NCBI GenBank assembly: GCA_029859485.1
Contig: JAOUDB010000066.1
Location: 1 to 9,583, forward strand
DNA from: Desulfuromonadales bacterium
Lineage (GTDB): Bacteria > Desulfobacterota > Desulfuromonadia > Desulfuromonadales > BM103
Length of the DNA stretch: 9,583 nt
Direction: 5' to 3'
A program made the translations under genes and the position numbers. Numbering within the stretch: position 1 is the first letter of the stretch; each line of letters starts with the position of its first letter. The notes under the pieces were generated by a model that worked only from the letters and a program-made list of their open reading frames with translations, made no database searches and had not been told where the DNA came from. This document shows, piece after piece, positions 1-7,322 of this stretch.

Positions 1-36
1 GAGGATCGACAGAAGCGTTTCGACTTGGGACTTTAG
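1..36 (+). CDS. mraZ: C-terminal tail of probable MraZ (partial, 5' end outside window)
   Basis: The first twelve codons are open in frame 1 and read EDRQKRFDLGL followed by a TAG stop at 34-36, two bases before the rsmH start. The assignment to mraZ is mainly positional: in the classical dcw cluster mraZ sits directly upstream of rsmH, and MraZ proteins often end in a short charged helix finishing in a Gly-Leu type tail. MraZ is a DNA-binding AbrB-fold transcriptional regulator of the dcw operon. Eleven residues are too few to prove family membership, so another upstream gene is possible. Confidence 0.42.
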   Translation, partial: EDRQKRFDLGL

Positions 37-38
37 TT

Positions 39-1007
39 ATGTCTTCGGGTGGGTTCAAGCATGTGTCGGTGATGGCCGAAGAGGTGATGCAATACCTTCA
101 GCCACATAGCGGCGGTGTTTACCTGGATGGCACCCTTGGTGGTGCAGGTCATGCCCGTTTGATTCTCGAGGCGAGTTCTCCCGATGGTGTGTTGATCGGC
201 ATGGACCGAGATACGGAAGCTCTTGCTGCAGCGCAGAGAGAATTGGCTTCTTTTGGTGAACGAGTTGTTTTACGACAGGGGAATTTCTCAGACATGTGTA
301 CGCAACTCGACCAGTTGGAGATTGCTGCTGTTGATGGAATCCTGCTGGATTTGGGTGTTTCTTCCCATCAGATCGACAGCCCGGAGCGCGGGTTCTCTTT
401 TCGCGAGGACGGGCCGCTTGATATGCGTATGAACCCGAAAGAGGGTGTCTCTGCCGCAACAGTGGTTGCAGAAACTGAGGCTGGTGAATTGAAAAGGATC
501 TTTCGTGATTATGGTGAAGAACGTTGGGCTGGAAAGATCGCCCGGGCTATCGTCACTGATCGGGAGAAAACGCCCTTTGTAACAACCCTGCAGTTGGCGG
601 ACCTGATTAGTCGGGTCGTGCCGGCAGGCAGGGGGCCGCAGCGGATTCATCCGGCGACCCGGGTTTTTCAGGCGCTGCGTATTCATGTGAATGGCGAGCT
701 TGATAGCTTGCGTACCGCTCTGGATACCGTATGGCTACGTTTGAAGACCGGTGGCCGCCTGGTCGTGATCAGTTTCCATTCTTTGGAAGATCGCATGGTC
801 AAACAAGCCTTTCGCGCCCTGGCAACCGGGTGTGTCTGCCCGCCGCGTCTCGCTGTTTGCGCTTGTGGAGAACAACCCTCGGTTCGCGTACTGACCCGTA
901 AAGCTGTGCGTGCCACAGAATCAGAAACAGAAAACAACCCGCGAGCGCGTAGTGCAGTTTTGCGGGCCATGGAAAAACTCCCAGCGAAAGGGGAAAAATA
1001 TGCCTGA
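39..1007 (+). CDS. rsmH: 16S rRNA (cytosine(1402)-N(4))-methyltransferase RsmH (MraW)
   Basis: RsmH uses S-adenosylmethionine to methylate N4 of C1402 in the 16S rRNA decoding centre; it acts in the cytoplasm on the small ribosomal subunit. The 322-residue length is normal for the family (about 310-320). Visible signatures are the N-terminal FKHVSVM (6-12), the SAM-binding loop DGTLGGAGH (30-38), the acidic GMDRD (54-58), ILLDLGVSS (101-109), the SPERGFSF stretch (114-121), ERWAGKIARAI (161-171), RIHPATRVFQALRIHVN (202-218) and ISFHSLEDRMVK (244-255). A cysteine group, C265, C267, C274 and C276, lies near the C-terminus, as in many Gram-positive and deltaproteobacterial homologues. The ATG at 39 is chosen because it gives the family-typical few residues before FKHV; a weak GGGA lies eight bases upstream. 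The 3' end overlaps ftsL by eight bases. Its place as first complete gene of a dcw cluster is standard. Confidence 0.97.
   Translation: MSSGGFKHVSVMAEEVMQYLQPHSGGVYLDGTLGGAGHARLILEASSPDGVLIGMDRDTEALAAAQRELASFGERVVLRQGNFSDMCTQLDQLEIAAVDGILLDLGVSSHQIDSPERGFSFREDGPLDMRMNPKEGVSAATVVAETEAGELKRIFRDYGEERWAGKIARAIVTDREKTPFVTTLQLADLISRVVPAGRGPQRIHPATRVFQALRIHVNGELDSLRTALDTVWLRLKTGGRLVVISFHSLEDRMVKQAFRALATGCVCPPRLAVCACGEQPSVRVLTRKAVRATESETENNPRARSAVLRAMEKLPAKGEKYA
987..993 (+). promoter_or_regulatory. Ribosome binding site for ftsL
   Basis: AAAGGGG lies six bases upstream of the ATG at 1000, inside the last codons of rsmH. It supports 1000 as the ftsL start over an in-frame ATG at 910, which would add 30 residues that only read through rsmH coding sequence and would precede the cytoplasmic tail. 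Confidence 0.7.
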
Positions 1008-1317
1008 TGCTATAGCAAGAGCCTTACCGAAGATTAATGGATTTACTCTGCGTCGACCGAACCTGCTTCCGGTGCTCGGCTTTATTTCCCTTTTACTGAT
1101 GGTCTCGTTGTTCTTCGTCTGGTCCCGCGTTCAGGTGACCAGCCTGGAATATGAGATGTCGCAACTGGAGAGCAAGTTGCGCGGACTGCGTCAGGAAGCG
1201 AGCAACCTCTCCCTGGAAGCCGCCAGCCTTAGAGACCCCGAACGGATTGAGCGGGTGGCAAGAAAAGAACTGAACTTGCGCCTGCCTTCGTCCGAGCAGG
1301 TGATAACGGTGGATTGA
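1000..1317 (+). CDS. ftsL: Cell division protein FtsL
   Basis: FtsL is a small bitopic inner-membrane protein that forms the FtsQLB complex and activates the septal synthase FtsW-FtsI. The 105-residue product has the family architecture: a short basic cytoplasmic tail (1-21), one membrane segment around 22-41 (LLPVLGFISLLLMVSLFFVW), then a periplasmic coiled coil around 42-78 rich in Leu, Glu and Arg. A DPERIERVARKELNL stretch (79-93) follows, typical of FtsL/DivIC-like proteins, where it is followed by a Pro-containing turn. FtsL sequences diverge strongly, so the call relies on topology, this C-terminal motif and the position between rsmH and ftsI. It starts eight bases before the end of rsmH, and its TGA overlaps the ftsI ATG by one base (TGATG), suggesting coupled translation and balanced amounts of FtsL and FtsI. 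Confidence 0.88.
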   Translation: MPDAIARALPKINGFTLRRPNLLPVLGFISLLLMVSLFFVWSRVQVTSLEYEMSQLESKLRGLRQEASNLSLEAASLRDPERIERVARKELNLRLPSSEQVITVD

Positions 1318-3296
1318 TGAAAGAACTGGAGAAAGGCGTGCGTATTCGTATCCGGCTGATCGGGGTGATCTTCACCATCGGTTTTGCCCTGGTGACGATG
1401 CGCGCCTTTGATCTCCAAGTCCTTCAGGAAGAGCAGTGGCACGAGCGTGCCGACCGCCAGCATCAGAAAACGATTCCCCTGACGCCACAACGCGGGACGA
1501 TCTTTGACAGTCAAGGTGAAGAGCTGGCCGTCAGCGTTGACGTCGATTCTATCTATGTCGAACCGCGCAAGCTGGAAGACCGTGCCGGCGCAACGAAACA
1601 GCTCGCAAAAGCTCTTGGTCTCCCCAAGTCAACGGTAAAGGCCAAACTGAAAGGTAACAGCAATTTTGTCTGGTTGAAGCGTCAGGTGACGCCCAGCCAG
1701 AGCGAAAAAATCAAGTCGTTAAGCCTCAAGGGCGTGGGCATGATCAAGGAACCGCGTCGTTTCTATCCCAACTCGAATATCGCGGCTCATCTTCTCGGTT
1801 TTACCGGGCTCGACCCGAAGGGGCTGGAGGGGCTGGAGCTGAAGTATGACAAGCAAATCCTTGGCCGGGGCGGCTACCTGGTCATGGAGCGCGACGCCTT
1901 GGGGCGCGGCCTCGGTTCAGGTTTGCCACAGGTTCAAGGCGCCACGCGAGGCAACGATCTCTACCTGACGGTTGATAAGAACCTGCAGTATATCGCCGAA
2001 CGGGAGTTGGCCGACGGCCTGCGTAAGACCAGTGCCAAGGCTGGAACTGTTGTGATGATGGAGCCGGCAACAGGCAAAATCCTGGCGATGGCCAGTTACC
2101 CGGAGTATAACCCCAACTCGTTCTTCCGTCACAAGCCTTCCCAGTGGCGGAATCGTGCTGTCTGTGACAGCTATGAGCCAGGCTCGACCTTTAAAGTGTT
2201 TCTCATGGCGGCCGCTCTCAACGAGGCCGTTGTCAGCACAAGTCAGAAGATCGATTGTGAAAATGGCAAGTATCGTGTTGGTGGCAGAAATATTCACGAC
2301 CATAAGAAGTACCAGAAACTGACGCCTGCCGAGATCATCAAGTACAGCTCGAATATCGGCTCGGCGAAAATTGGTAAAATGCTCGAGAGGAAGGCTTTCT
2401 ACAGTTATCTCAGGGACTTTGGTTTCGGTCAGCAGACGGGAATCGATTTGCCGGGCGAGGCTGTTGGTCTGTTGCGGGCGCCGAACAGGTGGTTCGAAGC
2501 TGATCTGGCAAATATTTCCTTTGGTCAGGGCGTCAGCGTTACACCGATCCAGTTGGCTACCGCCGTATCCACGATTGCTAACGGCGGCTACCTGATGGAG
2601 CCTTATGTTGTGGAACGTGTTGTCGACAGCCAGGGGCAGATAAGCCAACAGAATCGGCCTCGCGTTGTGCGTAAGGTCATTGCCCATGATGTCGCACAGA
2701 CTGTAACGCGGATGATGGAGATGACTACGGAAGACGGTGGCACCGCAACCCATGCCAGGGTCCCTGGTTTCCGGGTTGCAGGGAAGACCGGCACCGCACA
2801 AAAGGTTGACGCCGTGACCGGCACCTACTCAGTCGACAAAAGGGTGGCTTCATTTGTTGGCTTTCTGCCGGCAGAAGACCCAAAGCTGGTGATGTTGGTC
2901 TCCATTGACGAACCTCATAAGGTTGTTTATGGCGGCCTGACGGCAGCTCCCGTTTTCTCACGGATTGCAGCCCAGGCCATGCAATACCTCAAGGTGCAAC
3001 CGAGTGAAGCGATCACGGCCGAAGATACCTTGCCGTCATTGGATCAGATCTTTGTTGAGGCAACTGCTCCAGAGCGGCCGTTGGAGCAGACCGTTGTCAA
3101 CTCGGATTTCTCCGGCGGGCCTCAGATGCCGAATTTTGATGGTTTGAGCTATCGCCAGGTCCTCGAGGTAATGGAAGAGAAACGGCTGAACGTCAGCTTC
3201 CGGGGTCGTGGTCGAGTTGTTGAGCAATCGCCAGGCCCGGGCGTGGCGATACCCTATGGAGCCCCGGTGTGGGTGCGCTTGTCGCCACCCACCTAG
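1317..3296 (+). CDS. ftsI: Septal peptidoglycan transpeptidase FtsI (PBP3-like, class B PBP) with C-terminal PASTA domain
   Basis: FtsI cross-links septal peptidoglycan by DD-transpeptidation and is the target of beta-lactams; it acts in the periplasm, anchored by one N-terminal membrane helix (about 12-30). The 659-residue protein shows the PBP dimerisation region beginning TPQRGTIFD (56-64) and a GLEGLE motif (169-174). The transpeptidase domain opens near LYLTVDKNLQ (215-224). Its three catalytic motifs are intact: STFK with nucleophile S290 and K293, SSN (344-346), and KTGTA (490-494). After an acidic, proline-containing linker (about 561-602) comes a C-terminal PASTA-like module (about 603-659: MPNFDGLSYRQVLEVM, then VVEQSPGPGVAIPYGAPVWV). 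E. coli FtsI (588 residues) lacks this domain, but it is common in Gram-positive and deltaproteobacterial homologues. Start: ATG 1317 overlaps the ftsL TGA; a TTG one codon upstream is possible but less likely. The nearby GGTGGA is too close to be a good Shine-Dalgarno site, so coupling to ftsL probably matters. Confidence 0.96.
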   Translation: MKELEKGVRIRIRLIGVIFTIGFALVTMRAFDLQVLQEEQWHERADRQHQKTIPLTPQRGTIFDSQGEELAVSVDVDSIYVEPRKLEDRAGATKQLAKALGLPKSTVKAKLKGNSNFVWLKRQVTPSQSEKIKSLSLKGVGMIKEPRRFYPNSNIAAHLLGFTGLDPKGLEGLELKYDKQILGRGGYLVMERDALGRGLGSGLPQVQGATRGNDLYLTVDKNLQYIAERELADGLRKTSAKAGTVVMMEPATGKILAMASYPEYNPNSFFRHKPSQWRNRAVCDSYEPGSTFKVFLMAAALNEAVVSTSQKIDCENGKYRVGGRNIHDHKKYQKLTPAEIIKYSSNIGSAKIGKMLERKAFYSYLRDFGFGQQTGIDLPGEAVGLLRAPNRWFEADLANISFGQGVSVTPIQLATAVSTIANGGYLMEPYVVERVVDSQGQISQQNRPRVVRKVIAHDVAQTVTRMMEMTTEDGGTATHARVPGFRVAGKTGTAQKVDAVTGTYSVDKRVASFVGFLPAEDPKLVMLVSIDEPHKVVYGGLTAAPVFSRIAAQAMQYLKVQPSEAITAEDTLPSLDQIFVEATAPERPLEQTVVNSDFSGGPQMPNFDGLSYRQVLEVMEEKRLNVSFRGRGRVVEQSPGPGVAIPYGAPVWVRLSPPT

Positions 3297-3318
3297 ATAC
3301 GTGCTTGAGACGGACTTT

Positions 3319-4827
3319 ATGAAACTCGCGCAGATCCTGAAAAACTGTTCTTACAAGCAGGTGCATGGAGACATGGACCTTGAGGTGACAGGTATGCACT
3401 ACGATTCTCGACAGGTCGGTGCGGGAGAGGTCTTCTTTGCCCTGCGCGGGGTTGTGAGCGACGGACACGATTTTATCCCCAGCGCGATTGCCGGTGGTGC
3501 CGAGGTTGTCTTCTGTGAAGAACTTTTTGAAAGAACTGAGCAGGTCACGGTGGTGCTGGTTGATAATGCCCGCCAGGCCATGGCTTTGGCTGCCGCCGAG
3601 TTTTATGGCAATCCGACGGCAGATATGAAGGTCGTCGGTATCACCGGGACCAACGGTAAAACAACTATCACTTACCTGTTGGAAGAGATCCTTGCACAAG
3701 CGGATTTATCTCCTGCCGTGGTCGGCACCATCAATTACCGCTACGGAACAGATTTGCGAAATGCTCCGCACACCACACCGGAAGCTCTTGACCTGATGAA
3801 GCAGGTCCGGGACTTCCACAATAATGGTGCCCGCTCACTGGTCATGGAAGCCTCCTCGCACGCTTTGGAGCAATGTCGCGCTGATGGTGTGCACTTTGAT
3901 GTTGGGGTCTTTACAAACCTGACACCGGAACATCTTGATTATCACATCGACATGGAGAGCTACTTCAAGAGCAAATACCATCTCTTCAAGGAGTTGCTCC
4001 CCCGCGACAATGGCCGGGCCGTTATCAATATAGAGGACAGCTATGGTCAACGGCTGGCAGCCATGCTTCCCGATGTTCTGACCTGTGGCCGAGCGAGCAA
4101 CGCCGATATTTACCCGGAAAGTCTGGAGATTTCGCTACAGGGCATCCGCGCCCGAGTGTCAACACCTGCTGGCGTCGTTGATGTCGCCAGTCCTTTGCTC
4201 GGTGATTACAACGCTGAGAACCTGCTTTGTGCCATCGGTGCGGCTGTCGCTCTTGGCCTGTCGCCGCAGGTGATTGCCTCCGGCCTGTCGGCCGCGACGG
4301 GTGTCCCTGGACGGCTGGAACGGGTAGAGAATGATCGAGGTGCCGTGATCGTGGTTGATTATGCCCATACCGGTGATGCTCTACGGCGTGTCATAGAGGC
4401 GATGCAGGCGCTGGCCCCAAAAAGAATTCTGACGATCTTTGGTTGTGGAGGTGATCGTGATCGCACCAAGCGTCCGATCATGGCTGAGGTTGCTGCCCGT
4501 GGCTCTAATATCGCGATCGCGACTTCGGATAACCCTCGCAACGAAGATCCCGCGCAGATTCTCAACGATGTGCGGGAGGGCCTGATCAAGGTCCACGCGC
4601 GCGAGTGGAGTCCGGAGGAAGCGGCCAAGGGCGAGGGCAGGGGCTACGTTGTCATAGAAGACCGTCGTGCCGCCATTCAGTTCGCTGTTGATCTCCTGCA
4701 ACCCGGAGACCTCCTCCTGGTCGCCGGTAAGGGCCACGAAGATTATCAGATCCTCAAAAGCGGGCGTATTCACTTTGATGATCGGGAAGAGCTTCGCAGG
4801 GCTCTGCAAGATGGAGGTCACCAATGA
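3319..4827 (+). CDS. murE: UDP-N-acetylmuramoyl-L-alanyl-D-glutamate--2,6-diaminopimelate ligase MurE
   Basis: MurE is the cytoplasmic ATP-dependent ligase that adds the third stem-peptide residue to UDP-MurNAc-L-Ala-D-Glu. The 502-residue product has the three Mur ligase domains: an N-terminal UDP-binding domain with YDSRQV (28-33), a central ATPase domain with P-loop GITGTNGKTT (107-116), HTTPEA (151-156), MEASSHAL (176-183) and NLTPEHLDYH (200-209), and a C-terminal domain with VVDYAHTGDAL (345-355) and GCGGDRDRTKRP (375-386). K219 in YFKSKYHLF aligns with the Lys that is carbamylated in E. coli MurE. DNPR (404-407) is the established marker for meso-diaminopimelate rather than L-lysine. 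The open frame extends 5' into ftsI, but ATG 3319 gives the normal N-terminus; GTG 3301 has no good upstream ribosome site. A weak GAGA lies eight bases upstream. The 22-base gap after ftsI is the longest in the window. The stop overlaps the murF start by four bases. Confidence 0.97.
   Translation: MKLAQILKNCSYKQVHGDMDLEVTGMHYDSRQVGAGEVFFALRGVVSDGHDFIPSAIAGGAEVVFCEELFERTEQVTVVLVDNARQAMALAAAEFYGNPTADMKVVGITGTNGKTTITYLLEEILAQADLSPAVVGTINYRYGTDLRNAPHTTPEALDLMKQVRDFHNNGARSLVMEASSHALEQCRADGVHFDVGVFTNLTPEHLDYHIDMESYFKSKYHLFKELLPRDNGRAVINIEDSYGQRLAAMLPDVLTCGRASNADIYPESLEISLQGIRARVSTPAGVVDVASPLLGDYNAENLLCAIGAAVALGLSPQVIASGLSAATGVPGRLERVENDRGAVIVVDYAHTGDALRRVIEAMQALAPKRILTIFGCGGDRDRTKRPIMAEVAARGSNIAIATSDNPRNEDPAQILNDVREGLIKVHAREWSPEEAAKGEGRGYVVIEDRRAAIQFAVDLLQPGDLLLVAGKGHEDYQILKSGRIHFDDREELRRALQDGGHQ
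4813..4818 (+). promoter_or_regulatory. Strong ribosome binding site for murF
   Basis: GGAGGT, a full Shine-Dalgarno core, sits five bases before ATG 4824 and within the end of murE. It favours ATG 4824 over the in-frame ATG at 4833, which would be 14 bases away. It is the best ribosome site seen in the window. Confidence 0.75.
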
Positions 4828-6230
4828 TCCGCATGGACGTGCGTACCATCGCTGAAATCACCGGAGGCCATCTGATGCAGAATGGCGCGTCGGTAGAGCT
4901 GCAGGGTTTTTCAACGGACAGTCGCAGTTTGCAGCCGGGTGAGTTGTTTATACCGCTCCGTGGCGATAACTTCGATGGCCATGATTACATGAACCAGGCC
5001 ATTCAGAATGGAGCCGCCGCTTGTCTGAGTGAAGAGATGATCGGGGGCCTGCTGGTCCCGGTGATCAAGGTCAATAACACGCTCAGGGCATTGGGTGACC
5101 TAGCTGCCGCCATGCGACGTCAATTTGCCGGTCCGGTTGTCGGCATTACCGGTACTTCGGGGAAGACGACTTGCAAAGAGATGCTTGCAGCTATTCTGGA
5201 AAGTACGGGCCCCGGGCTGAAGTCAGCCGGCAACTTCAATAACCTGATCGGTGTCCCTCTGACCCTGTTTGATTTGCAGCCAGAGCATCGTTGGGCCGTT
5301 GTCGAGATGGGCATGAGTGAGCGAGGTGAAATCTCCCGGCTAGCAGAAATCGCCCGGCCGAATATTGGCATGATTACCAATGTCGGCGCCGGCCACCTGG
5401 AAAACTTCGATGGCATCTCCGGCGTTGCAAGGGCCAAGGGTGAACTCTTTATTGGCCTGCCGAGCGACGGCGTTGCCCTGATTAACGCAGACGACCCGGA
5501 AGTGCTCCAGTTACCGGTTGCTAACGGTGTGAGAAGGGTCCTGTTCGGTACTGTTAGCGAGGCCGACGTAAAAGCCGAAAACATTGCCGGGCATAATGGC
5601 TCCGTGAGCTTTGACCTGGTTGTCGAAGGAGAGGTGAAGAAGGTTGTCTTGCCTCTGCCCGGTCGTCACAACGTTGCTAACGCTCTGGCTGCTGCTGCCG
5701 CTGCTTACGTCATTGGTGTTGGCTTGGAGCAGATTGTCAGTGGATTGCAAGCTTTCAAGCCTTGTCCGGGGCGTATGGAACTCTTTGTCCTCACTGAAGA
5801 TATCGTCGTCCTTGATGACAGTTACAACGCCAACCCTCTGTCAGTCCACGCTGCCCTGGATGCTTTGCACGATCTTGGTTCGGCTGGTCGGCGTATAGCC
5901 GTTCTGGGAGATATGCTTGAGTTGGGGCCAACTGGTCCGGAGCTGCACCACCATATCGGAGCGCTCGCTGCGGAGCGAGTGGACTGGCTCTTTACCTACG
6001 GTGCTCTGGCTGGAGAAATTGCCAGGGGCGCGGTTGAGAGTGGTTTTCCGCAAGAGAGGGTGTTTAGCGCGACAAGTCATGATGAACTCGCCGCGAGTCT
6101 TATCGAAATATTGCACAGCGGCGATCGGGTTCTGGTCAAAGGGTCTCGGGGCATGCGCATGGAAAAGGTGATTGACGCATTGCGTATCGCTCGTCAAGCA
6201 ACGGCTGTAAACGGCAACGGAAGAGGATAA
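4824..6230 (+). CDS. murF: UDP-N-acetylmuramoyl-tripeptide--D-alanyl-D-alanine ligase MurF
   Basis: MurF adds the D-Ala-D-Ala dipeptide to the UDP-MurNAc-tripeptide, completing the last soluble precursor; it is cytoplasmic and ATP-dependent. The 468-residue length is typical. The N-terminal domain carries STDSRSLQPGELFIPLRG (30-47), and the central domain has P-loop GITGTSGKTT (107-116), NFNNLIGVPLT (137-147), VVEMGMSERGEI (159-170) and TNVGAGHLENF (185-195). K205 in ARAKGE matches the carbamylated lysine position of Mur ligases. The C-terminal domain shows the MurF hallmark DDSYNANPLS (331-340), then GDMLELG (362-368) and LVKGSRGMRMEKV (437-449). These motifs separate it from its paralogue MurE immediately upstream. 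Translation is probably coupled to murE through the ATGA overlap, with a strong ribosome site. An 8-bp hairpin-forming repeat lies inside the gene at 5962-5981. Confidence 0.97.
   Translation: MIRMDVRTIAEITGGHLMQNGASVELQGFSTDSRSLQPGELFIPLRGDNFDGHDYMNQAIQNGAAACLSEEMIGGLLVPVIKVNNTLRALGDLAAAMRRQFAGPVVGITGTSGKTTCKEMLAAILESTGPGLKSAGNFNNLIGVPLTLFDLQPEHRWAVVEMGMSERGEISRLAEIARPNIGMITNVGAGHLENFDGISGVARAKGELFIGLPSDGVALINADDPEVLQLPVANGVRRVLFGTVSEADVKAENIAGHNGSVSFDLVVEGEVKKVVLPLPGRHNVANALAAAAAAYVIGVGLEQIVSGLQAFKPCPGRMELFVLTEDIVVLDDSYNANPLSVHAALDALHDLGSAGRRIAVLGDMLELGPTGPELHHHIGALAAERVDWLFTYGALAGEIARGAVESGFPQERVFSATSHDELAASLIEILHSGDRVLVKGSRGMRMEKVIDALRIARQATAVNGNGRG
6222..6227 (+). promoter_or_regulatory. 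Ribosome binding site for mraY (supports GTG start)
   Basis: AGAGGA lies six bases before GTG 6234, in the last codons of murF. The good spacing, and the match of the resulting N-terminus ([13 protein letters not shown]) to MraY proteins, support a GTG start rather than a downstream ATG. Confidence 0.7.
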
Positions 6231-6233
6231 GAC

Positions 6234-7310
6234 GTGCTTTATCATCTGCTCTATCCACTACATACCGAGTTCTCGGTTTTCTATGTTTTCCGGTTTATCA
6301 CTTTCCGGACGATCTATGCCGCGATCACGGCTTTGGTCATCAGCTTTCTCCTGGGCCCCTGGCTGATCGAGAAGCTCTCGGCGCTGCAGATGGGCCAAAG
6401 CATCAGAAAACTGGGCCCGGAATCGCACTTCAAGAAGGAAGGAACGCCGACTATGGGCGGCGCCCTGATTCTTTTTGCGATCGTTCTGCCGACCCTTCTC
6501 TGGGCTGATTTAACCAATCTTTACGTGTGGCTGACGCTGCTGGTTACGGTTGGTTATGGCATCATAGGTTTCGTCGATGACTTGTTGAAAGTACGCCTGA
6601 AGAATAGTGACGGGCTATCGCCGCGCAAGAAAATGTTCTGGCAGCTGTTGATCGCCTTTGGCGTTGGTTTGGTCCTAATGACCTACCCGGGCTTCCAGAC
6701 GACCTTGGCATTTCCCTTCTTCAAAGGCTTCAATCCTGATCTTGGCTGGTTTTACGTGCCCTTTGCCATGTTGGTGATTATCGGTGCCAGTAATGCTGTC
6801 AACCTGACTGACGGCCTCGATGGCCTGGCCATCGGGCCGGTTATCATCGCAGCGGGGACCTACCTGCTCTTCGCTTATGTCGCAGGTCATGCAACTCTGT
6901 CTAATTATTTACAGATAACAGGTGTAACGGGGGCGGGCGAGCTTTCAGTACTCTGTGGGTCCATGATCGGCGCCGGGCTTGGCTTCCTCTGGTTCAATAC
7001 CTACCCGGCGCAGGTCTTTATGGGGGATGTCGGAAGTTTATCTCTTGGCGGTGCCATAGGAACGATTGCCGTGATTACCAAGCAGGAGATCGTGCTTGTG
7101 ATTGTAGGCGGGATCTTTGTTATGGAAGCGCTATCGGTTATCGTACAGGTCACGTCTTTCCGCCTCTACGGTAAGCGAATTTTCCGCATGGCTCCGATCC
7201 ACCATCATTTCGAACTGAAGGGTTGGCCGGAGCCGAAGATTATCGTGCGATTCTGGATTATCAGCATTATTCTGGCCCTGATCGGACTCTCAACGCTGAA
7301 GTTGAGGTAG
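6234..7310 (+). CDS. mraY: Phospho-N-acetylmuramoyl-pentapeptide transferase MraY
   Basis: MraY catalyses the first membrane step of peptidoglycan synthesis, moving phospho-MurNAc-pentapeptide from UDP to undecaprenyl phosphate to form lipid I and UMP. The 358-residue product is a polytopic membrane protein with about ten hydrophobic segments. Family signatures include TPTMGG (71-76), GFVDD (112-116) with D115 and D116, [15 protein letters not shown] (187-201), [19 protein letters not shown] (254-272) with D265, and the cytoplasmic PIHHHFE histidine loop (321-327). D115, D116 and D265 correspond to the aspartates known to be essential in the Aquifex enzyme. Translation starts at a GTG three bases after the murF stop with a good ribosome site. 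The product of MurF just upstream is its substrate, and the gene lies in the usual murF-mraY-murD order. Confidence 0.98.
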   Translation: MLYHLLYPLHTEFSVFYVFRFITFRTIYAAITALVISFLLGPWLIEKLSALQMGQSIRKLGPESHFKKEGTPTMGGALILFAIVLPTLLWADLTNLYVWLTLLVTVGYGIIGFVDDLLKVRLKNSDGLSPRKKMFWQLLIAFGVGLVLMTYPGFQTTLAFPFFKGFNPDLGWFYVPFAMLVIIGASNAVNLTDGLDGLAIGPVIIAAGTYLLFAYVAGHATLSNYLQITGVTGAGELSVLCGSMIGAGLGFLWFNTYPAQVFMGDVGSLSLGGAIGTIAVITKQEIVLVIVGGIFVMEALSVIVQVTSFRLYGKRIFRMAPIHHHFELKGWPEPKIIVRFWIISIILALIGLSTLKLR

Positions 7311-7313
7311 GTG
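7309..7313 (+). promoter_or_regulatory. Probable ribosome binding site for murD
   Basis: AGGTG, overlapping the mraY stop, stands nine bases before ATG 7323. A GAGGT at 7304-7308 could alternatively serve the TTG at 7314, so the murD start is not fully settled. ATG 7323 is preferred because it puts the IGAG nucleotide-binding motif at the usual distance from the N-terminus. Confidence 0.5.
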
Positions 7314-7322
7314 TTGTCTGTA

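Noticed and set aside
910..999. Possible 30-residue N-terminal extension of FtsL
   Set aside because: It overlaps rsmH coding sequence for its full length. AAAGGGG at 987-993 places the start at 1000, and the shorter protein has the normal FtsL topology.
1821..1838. Tandem 9-bp repeat (GGGCTGGAG twice) in ftsI
   Set aside because: It encodes GLEGLE, a conserved motif of class B PBPs, so protein constraint explains it without invoking a functional DNA repeat.
1917..2801. Long 294-codon open frame on the minus strand opposite ftsI
   Set aside because: It lies wholly within the transpeptidase coding region, whose motifs are intact. Its translation has no recognisable domain, and it fits the usual antisense shadow of a GC-moderate gene.
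3208..3318. Possible 37-residue N-terminal extension of MurE
   Set aside because: The extension only reads through the last codons of ftsI in another frame. The Cys/Arg/Pro-rich result is unlike MurE, and ATG 3319 gives the standard N-terminus.
3297..3318. Possible internal promoter between ftsI and murE
   Set aside because: The gap is only 22 bases and I see no convincing -35/-10 pair in it or just upstream, so no promoter is claimed.
3193..3699. 168-codon minus-strand frame spanning the ftsI end and murE start
   Set aside because: It is antisense to two well-supported genes, shows no family motif or ribosome site that I can see, and crosses the short junction simply because no stop falls there.
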